Notes under the pieces: model-generated
What the model was told of the DNA's origin: nothing
The model's database searches: none
Seen by the model: the letters and a program-made list of their open reading frames with translations, nothing else
DNA from: Phytophthora quininea
Taxonomy: Eukaryota; Oomycota; Peronosporomycetes; Peronosporales; Peronosporaceae
NCBI GenBank assembly: GCA_011947345.1
Contig: JAAVTG010000845.1
Span: 124,001 to 188,000 of the forward strand
Length of the DNA: 64,000 nt
Reading direction: 5' to 3'
Position numbers and translations under genes: made by a program
Shown: positions 56,143 to 64,000 of the stretch, piece by piece
Numbering within the stretch: the first letter of the stretch is position 1
Layout: each line of letters starts with the position of its first letter

Positions 56143-56514
56143 GTGCGTTTCGGCTGCACCTTGCTGCTGGCTGCGATTACCACCAACCTTGTAGATGCCG
56201 AAGCCACAGTGACCGAGACTAAAGCTGCCAAGATTGACGCTCCGACGAAGGTTCTTGATACCGACAACGGCAGTACCACACAATCGCTACGGGTTCATGA
56301 TACAAGTGGCGATAACGAACGCGAGGACGAAGAACGCGCTTGGGACCTGAGATTCATCGTCTGGAAATTATTTGGCAAGGATACGATTTACACCGCCAAG
56401 CAACTCGGTATGTCGGGGCTTTCAGGCCGCGCCATGGAAGCACATACGAATTGGGACAAACTGATGGCCTACACGAAGTACTATGGCAAGGGCCCGTTGA
56501 AGTACAACCGCTGA
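56143..56514 (+). pseudogene. RXLR-like effector gene without ATG
   Basis: The frame has 123 codons. A hydrophobic signal-peptide-like start (about residues 1-20) is followed by an RXLR-position variant reading QSLR (about 47-50), an acidic dEER-type motif (EDEER) and one C-terminal unit (about 66-123) with the Trp and Leu spacing of W-type motifs (WDLRFIVWKLFGKD). This architecture is that of host-translocated oomycete effectors. The first codon is GTG, and no in-frame ATG precedes the signal peptide, so translation in this form is doubtful; a base change in the start codon is the simplest reading. Otherwise the frame is open to its stop. Confidence 0.6.
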
Positions 56515-56896
56515 GATGCCCACGAGATATCTTTTTAACGAGAAGGTCAAACGTTTGCTATCTCCGCACTAGCGCCATAACTGGAATGCATTTTTGTTAT
56601 ATCATGCTCCTACGTTCAGAAGCAATATGGCTAGTTCTTCGGAAATAAGTTGATCGAAGTAACATAACTAACTTTGATCTAGTGGCACTTACAGTTCATT
56701 TACATGTAGTGAGCAAGCAATGAGAGCAAAGACTCACAAGCACTTGTCGATCACGTGGTGCTCATCGTCACGATGATTATGGGACGACAGATGGAGTCGA
56801 CTTCAACCGCCGCTCAAAAGCGAGCGCCTCCGCGACCACTCGTCCACGTCAGCACGCACAAATTAATTTCCACGCGAAGCAAAGACACCTTTTCAA

Positions 56897-57713
56897 ATGG
56901 CTACCGACTCCAAGTCTCTTCCCTTGACTGCTCATAAAGCTGTCGACGGCTTTTTCGTTCGAAAGTCGTCCACCGACGGCCATGACACAAATCCGTCGCT
57001 GTTCAAGAGTTTCGACCTGGTACCGTCGTCCTGGGCCGAGTTTCAAGACAAGTTGGTCCAATTGGGGAGCTCTGGCGATCGCAAGGTCAAGGTGGTGTAC
57101 TTTGTGCGCCACGCTCAAGGGTCCCACAACCTGGCAGAAGAAAAATACGGCGCCGGCAATTGGGACGAGTTGGGCCGGTCGGAGGAATTTCTAGACCCGG
57201 ACCTGACGCTGTTCGGTGAGCAAGACGCCAAGACCAAAGGGCGACCAAATGTCAAACTGGAGCTGGAGCGCGGTATGCCTATCATCGAGCGGGTCGTGGT
57301 CTCGCCGCTGTCACGCACCATCCAGACAGCAGAGAACTTTTTCGCCAGGGACCAACTGCCAAGCTCGCCGTTTGTCTGCATGGAAAATTGCCGGGAGGTG
57401 CTGAACTGCTACACGTACGACAAGAGACGGCCGCTGTCGTTGCTCAAGCAAAATTCCCGGCTGTCGACTTTTCCCGCGTCCAGGACGAACAGGACGAGCT
57501 CTGGTCGCCAACACACGAGGAGACTTACGAGGAGATCGTCGAACGGGCAAAAATTTCCTGTCGGAACTCTTTGAGGCGATTCCTGAGCGCAATGTGGTCG
57601 TGGTTTCTCATGTGGAATTTATTCAAGCAGTTTGCACGGCCACCATGGGCGGCTCTCACCCGCGTCCTGACAATTGCGAGGTGGTGCCGTTGGTGTTAGA
57701 AGCAACTAGCTGA
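56897..57713 (+). CDS. Histidine phosphatase family, copy 4
   Basis: The protein is 272 aa if one base is added at AAAA 57450-57453 and AAAAA 57549-57553. It starts MATDSKSLPLTAHKAVDGFF and is closest to copy 3. Active-site parts are FVRHAQGSHNLAEEKYG, IERVVVSPLSRTIQTAENFF and NVVVVSHVEFIQAVC, all with the needed Arg and His. It lies between two RXLR-like copies, 10 kb from the other three paralogues. Confidence 0.82.
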
Positions 57714-58304
57714 AAGGACCACTTCATGAAGATCGGATCGACGGCATTATCACTACGGCAGATGGAGAGGTAAAGATGGGAGAAGAACCAACTCGCTTTC
57801 AATTTTGCGGTCTGGTAGGGCTAGCAAATATAGGGAAATTCTTCCATTAGCCGAAGAAGAAACCTCGGAGGGTGCAAGTTTTGACATCTAGCGAGTCATT
57901 CCGGTAGTACTTGAGGCCATTATCTAGTCCAGAGTGTCCAGGAAGACGCAACGCTTTAAAAGACTCATCAAGCGTCTTCTTCGTATCACTCGAAAATTGC
58001 GGCGTCGGTATCAATAACGATGGCAGCGGTCACCAAAAGAAGGACGTAACCAAAGCGCATCCGTGGATGGTCGTGTGTTTAATCGAGAGAAACAAAAACT
58101 CGTTTTATCTCTGAATCGCTTGGCTTTGCCTTCCTGACTGTCGGTAGATGCCATTGGAAGTCGGCGGCGGGCAGCAGTCGAAATACCCTCGTAGATGACG
58201 TTATTCCGTCGCACCACAATCAATTGTCTTGACCAAATCCTTTCTCCCGTTTATATTTCGCTTTCCAAGCAGACTAAGACCCGAAGACCCACTCAAGACC
58301 AGGT
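57714..58304. other. Intergenic, nothing recognised
   Basis: No coding pattern. The last part (about 58270-58304) is the duplicated upstream block of the RXLR-like copies. Confidence 0.5.
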
Positions 58305-58644
58305 ATACGTTTTCGCTACATTTTGCTGCTGGTTGCAGCATCTTTCCTTGCCAATGCCGGCAACAATGTCTGAGCGCGAAGATTGACACTCCACGAAGGT
58401 TCTTGCTACCGACAAGGGACGATCACTAAGAGTTCGAGGCGCCGACGCTGATGAAAGCGAAGAATGCGCTTGGGACCTGCAATCCGCCGTCTGGAAATTA
58501 TTGGGCAAGGATACGATTTACGCCGCCAAGCAACTCGGTATGTCGGGGCTTTCAGGCCGCACCATGAAAGCACATAAGAACTGGGACAAGCTGGTGGTCT
58601 CCACGAAGTACTACGACAAGGGACCATTGAAGTACAAGTACTGA
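58305..58644 (+). pseudogene. Second, degraded RXLR-like copy
   Basis: It aligns by eye with 56143-56514. The start codon position reads ATA. The region between signal peptide and dEER has a stop and a frame change. The acidic stretch keeps EE but has Cys for Arg. The C-terminal unit from about 58467 is intact and very similar (LGKDTIYAAKQLGMSGLSGR) to the stop at 58644. It is a non-coding paralogue. Confidence 0.7.
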
Positions 58645-58792
58645 AGCGACATCACTAGTTGGCCTCGTTCGAATGGAAGAAAGCGTGGTGTCTTGAATCG
58701 CTCACCTTCGCCGTTGGGGTACCGCGTAAGCATACCTATCTTTTCCGCTTCCTTGAATAAAGTGTGACTTGCTGCGACCTTTTAGTTTTGCC

Positions 58793-60619
58793 ATGTGGTT
58801 CGGCGTGGCGCCGCGAATTCCTTCGCCAGTGAATCGCAAAGACGAACATCCTCCACTTTGCTCGTGTGCGTTGCATCGTCTGGAGCGTGGCAAGCGACTG
58901 GAAGCGGAGAAGCAGCAGGAACTGCAATCGCCTCGTCGGACGGTCGGGACCTTCCATTCTCAGCATGGATCACACTCGTCGACTGGTCCATCGAGTTCAA
59001 GGCAACGGGTTGCAACGCGTGACAAGACAACAGCGACGCCACGTAGACACGAACAGGAATTGGTTGGGCGCAGACCTCACGGGCGTTCCGGTCGAGACAA
59101 GGAGGAACCGACGAAGCAGGCCGCTAAGAAAGCCGACGATACTCACGTAGTAGATCGCCATTTTCAATCAGAGCACGTCGACGAATTAACTGCCGAACTG
59201 CACGAAAGCGGGCGAGAACTGCTTCAGCTGATGGAGGGGTTTCAACTTGGAGACGTTGTTGCTGTGGGGAAGTTAATGCAACCGCAATTTTTAAGCAAAC
59301 AGAACGGAGTGAGGGCTCCTGGAGATATCGACACACCAGCATGGAAAACAAAATCGTCGGCGTCCATAGAAAACCAAGACGAAGCGTACCCTGCAACACC
59401 GCGGCTGGGTTCCAGGCTGTGTCGTTCTTCGATCCACCGTACCGCATCCACACCGCCCACAGGTTTAGACGAGCACGACGCAAGCAGCAACAATTTCTCC
59501 AGCATCGAATGGTCATCGGCTCCAGCGCCTTTCGTATCGCTTCGTCCGGAACATCTTGTAGGACACACGTCGAGTGTCTGTGCGCTGGTAGTTCATGACG
59601 ATCGGTTCATCGTATCGTGCTCCGTCGACGGGTCTGTCAAAGTATGGTCGCAAATTACTTTTGAATGTCTCCACACGATTTACGGCCACCGAGATGTCGT
59701 GTCTTGTATCGATTTGAACACGCGTTGGCTCGTGTCTGGGTCTCATGACTGCACGCTGCGGCTTTATGACTGTACAAACAGCAGCTTTGAGCTTCTTCAA
59801 GTCTTCACAGGACACTCGGGACACGTGACTCACGTTCGAGTTCCTCCTGCGTTGCCGCTGTACATCGTCAGCTGCTCGGACGATTTCACTCTGTGCGTGT
59901 GGAATGGTGAACTCGGCCAATGCACTTTGGAGATGCGAGCGCACCACTCGCGCGTGACGTGCTTTGATATTCAAGCCGATCACATTTGTTCAGGGGCTGC
60001 AGACGGCTCCATTTGCTTTTGGGACATTGGCCCCCTCAGTTCGAATCCAGAGCAACCGACGAGGCAAACAATCGCATGCACCCGAATCTACTACGCCCAC
60101 AAGTTCACCGTGCAATGCATCGCCGACTTGACCAGCAGTAAGAACACACCTTCATCATCCGCAACTCGTTCCAGTTCGGAATTGTGCTCTGTTGTGGTTA
60201 GCGGATCCAACGACGGTACCATCCAACTTTTCAGTGCCAAGACGTTCGCGCATCTTGGGAGACTGGATGTCGTCGGCTCTCCGGTGTATGCCATGGTCCC
60301 GTTATCAAACGGACGATTGCTTTGCTCCACTAAAGACGGACGGCTGCTGCTGTACGGAAATCTCTTCCGGCCAACGAGCAGGAAATCGCCAGCAGTTCTC
60401 CAGCTAGCCACGAAATGGATTTCCTCTCTACAAGTGTGTGGCGATTCTGTCGCCTGCAGCTCTGAGGAAGTTTTGTACATCGTCGACACTGCACGAATGT
60501 GCGTGGCGCTGGTCTTCGAGACGCAGCACAGTTTCATCACTTGCACACGCTGGATCCGCAAGAACGCGCTGATCACGGCTGGTCAAGACAACGTCATTAA
60601 GCAATGGAAGATCGCATGA
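58793..60619 (+). CDS. WD40-repeat protein, 608 aa
   Basis: One intronless frame. The first 250 residues are basic and Ser-rich, with a helical part (DELTAELHESGRELLQLMEG). From about residue 257 to the end, seven WD40-type blades can be traced: HTSSVCALVVHDDRFIVSCS ending VKVW, HRDVVSCIDLNTRWLVSGS ending LRLYD, HSGHVTHVRVPPALPLYIVS ending LCVWN, and HSRVTCFDIQADHICSGAAD ending ICFWD. Three weaker ones follow, the last ending IKQWKIA. The propeller is a protein-binding scaffold, and the specific role is unknown. ATG 58793 is the first in frame. Confidence 0.85.
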   Translation: MWFGVAPRIPSPVNRKDEHPPLCSCALHRLERGKRLEAEKQQELQSPRRTVGTFHSQHGSHSSTGPSSSRQRVATRDKTTATPRRHEQELVGRRPHGRSGRDKEEPTKQAAKKADDTHVVDRHFQSEHVDELTAELHESGRELLQLMEGFQLGDVVAVGKLMQPQFLSKQNGVRAPGDIDTPAWKTKSSASIENQDEAYPATPRLGSRLCRSSIHRTASTPPTGLDEHDASSNNFSSIEWSSAPAPFVSLRPEHLVGHTSSVCALVVHDDRFIVSCSVDGSVKVWSQITFECLHTIYGHRDVVSCIDLNTRWLVSGSHDCTLRLYDCTNSSFELLQVFTGHSGHVTHVRVPPALPLYIVSCSDDFTLCVWNGELGQCTLEMRAHHSRVTCFDIQADHICSGAADGSICFWDIGPLSSNPEQPTRQTIACTRIYYAHKFTVQCIADLTSSKNTPSSSATRSSSELCSVVVSGSNDGTIQLFSAKTFAHLGRLDVVGSPVYAMVPLSNGRLLCSTKDGRLLLYGNLFRPTSRKSPAVLQLATKWISSLQVCGDSVACSSEEVLYIVDTARMCVALVFETQHSFITCTRWIRKNALITAGQDNVIKQWKIA

Positions 60620-60933
60620 CTCTGATGGAACCTGCAGCGAGGTGGGTAAGGAGCAAGGTGATCTTCGTGCCGTCTTTTGCCTTGACAAGTCGACGAGACC
60701 AGCATTTCACATCCCGCAAGCCATGCCGCCTGCCGTGTTTTATGCAAAACTGAAGAGGTCGAAGCAGCAAGATGTCTTTTTCGTGTCGAGCGACCACACG
60801 GTGACGACCAACATGCGAAGCACCCGCCCTCCACGAAGATCTGACGGTTTGCTGAAGGCCGCTCAGCGCAATGCATCTCACTTTCCATTTCGTCTTCCGC
60901 GTCTCCACCCAAACAAGAACCCAGGGGACCAAG

Positions 60934-63275
60934 ATGCTCCAGTCGTGGCGTTCAGCAGCAGCGCTGCTGGGCCTCGTCTACAGCGGGAGATGCTTCTTCG
61001 CCACTGCCGACGAATGGGACGCGCAGGTGGACACCATCATGGCCAACTTCACTGGTGTCGATATTATCGGCCAAATGACCGAGATCGCAGTGTACGGCTT
61101 GACAAATGCGACGTACCAGCTGGACGAGGACGCAATCCGAGAGTACACCAAAGTGCACGTCGGCTCCTACATCGGCCTCCCAATGTCCGTTCTGGGCGAA
61201 GTTAACGGTAGCTGGGGCTGGACGACAGCACAGGCGCGAGCATTCGCCCACCGCATCCAAGAATTCGCCATGGAGGAGAACGGCGGTCACCCCATCATTT
61301 ACGGTGTAGATGCTGCTCACGGAAACGCACTGGTGACCGATACTGTGTACTTTAGCCAGCAGATCAACGCTGCCGCCACTTTCAACCCCGACCTGGTCTA
61401 CGAGCAAGCGCGTATCACCGCACGAGACGCACTTGCCGCAGGGATCCCCTGGGTCTTCGATCCTGTTCTCGATATCGTGCGCAATCCACTGTGGCCGCGT
61501 GTGTACGAGACTTTCGGCGAGGATCCATACCTCGTTTCTACGATGGGCGCCGCCATGGTGCGTGGGATCCAGAGCTCCAACCAGTCCGCCGCCTGCATGA
61601 AGCACTGGATCGGCTACTCATGGAACCCCACTGGCCACGACAAGGACGGTGTCGAGATCTCGGACTTCGACCTAATGAACTCGTACTTTCCTCCATTCAA
61701 GGCTGCGGTCGATGCCGGTCTGCTGACGGGCATGGAGAACTACATCTCTGTGAATGGCGTCCCCGTGATCGAGAACACAAAGCTGATGACAACATTGCTG
61801 CGGGATGACCTCGGCTTCGACGGCGTGCTTGTTTCGGACTATGGGGAGATTGACCACCTTGTTAGCTTTCACAAGACGGCTCGCTCTACAGATGAAGCTA
61901 CCAAGTTCTCGCTCGAACGCACATCGGTTGACATGAGCATGGTGGGCTCTGGGCTTAGCTTCACCAACGGCACGAATAAACTGTTGAGCGAGCGTCCGAA
62001 AATCATCGAGCGCCTGAAAGAATCGGCCCGCCGTATCATCAAACTCAAGCTCAAACTGGGTCTGTACGAAAACCCAATGCCTGGTGCCGAATATGTCGAC
62101 ATGGTTGGCAATGACGAAGATGTCGCCACCGCTCTCGATCTGGCCAGGGAGTCGATTGTGCTACTACAGAACAACGACAGCGCTTTGCCCATTTCGAAAA
62201 CCGCATCGGTATTCCTCACTGGTCATAGCGCCGACAACATCGGCTACCAATGCGGTGGGTGGAGTGTTCAGGCGTGGGGTGTGTCCGGCAACGACATGTT
62301 CTCGCACGGTGTGTCGGTGAAGCAAGGCCTTGAGGTCGTAGGTGGCAACAATTCGCTCACGTACTTCAACGGACTGAACGTGACTGGAAATTACACCAAC
62401 GAAGGCTTGGCAACTGCGAAGCAGTACGCCATCAAGGCCGAATACACAATTGTCGTCATTGGTGAAGAACCGTACGAAGAGAAAACAGGAGACCTGGACG
62501 ATCTCGCTCTGCCTGCCGGTCAGATCGAGTACGTGAACGAGCTCGCTTCGACCGGAACGAAGGTGATTGTGGTGTTGTTCGAAGGCCGTCCGCGACTACT
62601 GGGCAACCTCCTGAGAACGTGCACGCTGTGATCAACGGCATGCTCTCTTGTGAGCAGGGCGGCAAGGCTGTGGCCGAGATCATCTACGGCGACGTGAACC
62701 CCAGCGGCCGCATGCCGATCACCTACCAGAAGTACTCTGGCAACGTCTTGATCTCGTACCGCCACCGCGTGAGCACTCAGTGCGCCGACAGCGACTACTG
62801 CGAGCCGCAGTGGACGTTCGGCCACGGTCTCAGCTACACCAACTTCACCTACTCCGACATGGCCCTCAGCACCACCAACGTCACCTCCAGCTCCGACTCG
62901 GTCAATGTGTCCGTCACCGTCACCAACTCGGGCAGCGTGGCCGGCAAGGAGACCGTGATGCTGTTCCTCACGCAGCCGTACCGTTCCATCTCGGTGCCGG
63001 AGGTGAAGCAGCTCAAGAAGTTCCAGAAGATCGAGCTGGAGGCCGGTGCCTCTCAGACGGTGGAGTTCGAGCTGACCGCCGCCGACTGGAGCGTGTACTA
63101 CCCTCAGATCGGCAAGGGTCTGAAGCTGGTGGCGGAGGACGCCGACTACGTGGTGGCGATCAAGCCGGAGACGGACTGCGACGTGTACAACGAGACTGCT
63201 GCGGCGAACCCGCTGTGCGCGACGTTCACGCTGTCCACGGGCGAGTACCCGTTCGGCTCGCTAGTGGCGGAGTAA
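60934..63275 (+). CDS. Secreted GH3 beta-glucosidase
   Basis: A signal peptide (about residues 1-24, AAALLGLVYSGRCFFATA) precedes a glycoside hydrolase family 3 catalytic domain: HPIIYGVDAAHGNALVT, RNPLWPRVYETFGEDPYLVS and CMKHWIGYS. The nucleophile region is GFDGVLVSDYGEID, where the Asp after Ser is the expected nucleophile. The second alpha/beta domain (ESIVLLQNNDSALPISK) and a fibronectin-III-like end (VTVTNSGSVAGKETVMLFL) follow. One C missing at 62610-62611 divides the frame; with it the protein has 780 aa. Such enzymes release glucose from beta-glucans or cellobiose. Many N-glycosylation sites fit secretion. ATG 60871 is an alternative upstream start. Confidence 0.92.
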
Positions 63276-63381
63276 TGAAGCCACAAGATAGTACTATCGT
63301 ATGACTTATCTCGACGACTGCGCAAAAATGCCATCCACAACTTCCATTTTCGACTAGCTCATGGGCTCCTCCACGCTGCAA

Positions 63382-64000
63382 TTATAATGGTTGGTGTTGT
63401 TGAGCTTGCATATTTCTCAGGTGCAGCGTTGAAAATGCTTTATGACGAGCAAGCGCTTCGATGGTTGAGAATTTGCGTCGACACAGCAAGCAGCAGATCA
63501 CTTCTGCCTCGCTGTCGTTTGACGAACTAGTATTAGTAGCATCACCGCCACCAGCATCTCCACCTTCTTGTGTGGTAGTCTCTTCGCCTGCTTTGGGTCT
63601 TGTGCCAGCTGTGCTCCATGACTTCCACGCTCTCGCCTTCCCGTCCAGATTGGAGTCCAAAATCTCTTTCTGCTCTTCTTCCGTCACCTTTTTGGTGGCG
63701 AACTCCTACCGCTCGAGTTTAACTCGTAGACCCTATTAAACCCCTTGGTCCTGAATTCTTGCCGAGCTAATTCCTCTTCTTCTCTTCGGAACTGCTGCCA
63801 GATTTCCTCTGGTGTCCGCTGTCGTTTAGGCTTTGACGGCCTCACCTCGGAAGGTGGTGTGTTTCTCTCCTCTTGCGCTTGTTCGTTGTCGACCTGGTAC
63901 TCTTCTGTCCATGGAGCTTCTGTAAGTATTCTTGTTGCAACACTTCATCTACCAGACACTCGTAAGCTTCACTCAACCGCTTGAATGCAGCTTCGGCACC
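63382..64000 (-). CDS. DnaJ-domain and C2H2-finger protein, 3' part only
   Basis: The gene continues beyond the window. Near the edge the frame reads AFKRLSEAYECLVDEVLQQE, the end of a J domain. It then changes frame into a charged region (RTPEEIWQQFRREEEELARQ) and again near 63700, where one G added to GG would join EFATKKVTEEEQKEI. The C-terminus has a C2H2 finger: CLLCRRKFSTIEALARHKAF with a late His. J domains recruit Hsp70. The C2H2 type recalls RNA-processing proteins. An intron instead of a frame change near 63915 is possible. Confidence 0.5.

Noticed and set aside
1..64000. CRISPR arrays, tRNA or rRNA genes
   Set aside because: No regularly spaced direct repeats and no cloverleaf or rRNA-like segment noticed by eye; a tRNA scan was not possible here.

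Overview
The window looks like nuclear DNA of a plant-pathogenic oomycete, most likely Phytophthora or a close Peronosporales relative. Genes are compact, with short GT-AG introns (mostly 45-120 nt). The window holds an RXLR-type effector family with signal peptide, dEER and W-motif features, a relic of a necrosis-inducing (NPP1/NLP) gene, a secreted GH3 beta-glucosidase, and genes expected of a lineage with flagellated zoospores (BBS4, TPPP/p25-alpha). No tRNA, rRNA or CRISPR array was recognised.

Layout. 1-6 kb: housekeeping genes (tandem nucleoside 2-deoxyribosyltransferase-like protein, histidinol dehydrogenase, small unknowns). 6.9-21.3 kb: one complete 14.4-kb Ty3/gypsy-type LTR retrotransposon with apparently identical 1,072-bp LTRs and a 4-bp target duplication. 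It carries gag, protease, RT, a degraded first RNase H, an intact second (archaeal-type) RNase H, integrase and a chromodomain. Between pol and the 3' LTR it also carries a long antisense gene with its own spliceosomal intron. 21.7-24.2 kb: a decayed Fanzor (eukaryotic TnpB-like RNA-guided nuclease) gene, flanked by a perfect 26-bp palindrome and a nested hairpin. 24.3-27 kb: a tweety-like membrane protein and a TPPP gene. 27.3-31.5 kb: a head-to-head inverted duplication of a secreted 2OG-oxygenase-like gene, one copy broken. 32.7-37.2 kb: an E(z)/EZH2-type histone methyltransferase. 37.7-43 kb: an Erf4/golgin-A7 protein, BBS4, a coiled-coil protein, endonuclease V and an unknown. 43.3-47.1 kb and 56.9 kb: four paralogous histidine-phosphatase (phosphoglycerate mutase family) genes, with a transposase relic and the NLP relic among them. 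48.7-55.2 kb: an IQ/PH-like protein, a DHHC palmitoyltransferase, an unknown six-exon gene, KIN17 and THOC7. 56-58.6 kb: two RXLR-like copies flanking a phosphatase paralogue. 58.8-64 kb: a WD40 protein, a GH3 glycosidase and the 3' part of a DnaJ/zinc-finger gene.

Most otherwise intact genes are interrupted by a single missing base inside a short homopolymer run. Adding back one base per site gives full-length, family-consistent proteins. I read these as probable sequencing or assembly errors, and separate them from real lesions: the nonsense codons in the Fanzor gene, the internal deletion in the NLP gene, the 10-bp deletion in one phosphatase and the lost start codons of the RXLR copies.

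Functional links. The palmitoyltransferase (49.7 kb) and the Erf4-type accessory subunit (37.7 kb) belong to the same biochemical process. E(z) and a chromodomain retroelement sit in one window, which is relevant to heterochromatin and silencing. The GH3 enzyme, oxygenase-like proteins, NLP relic and RXLR copies form the secreted, host-interaction part of the region.
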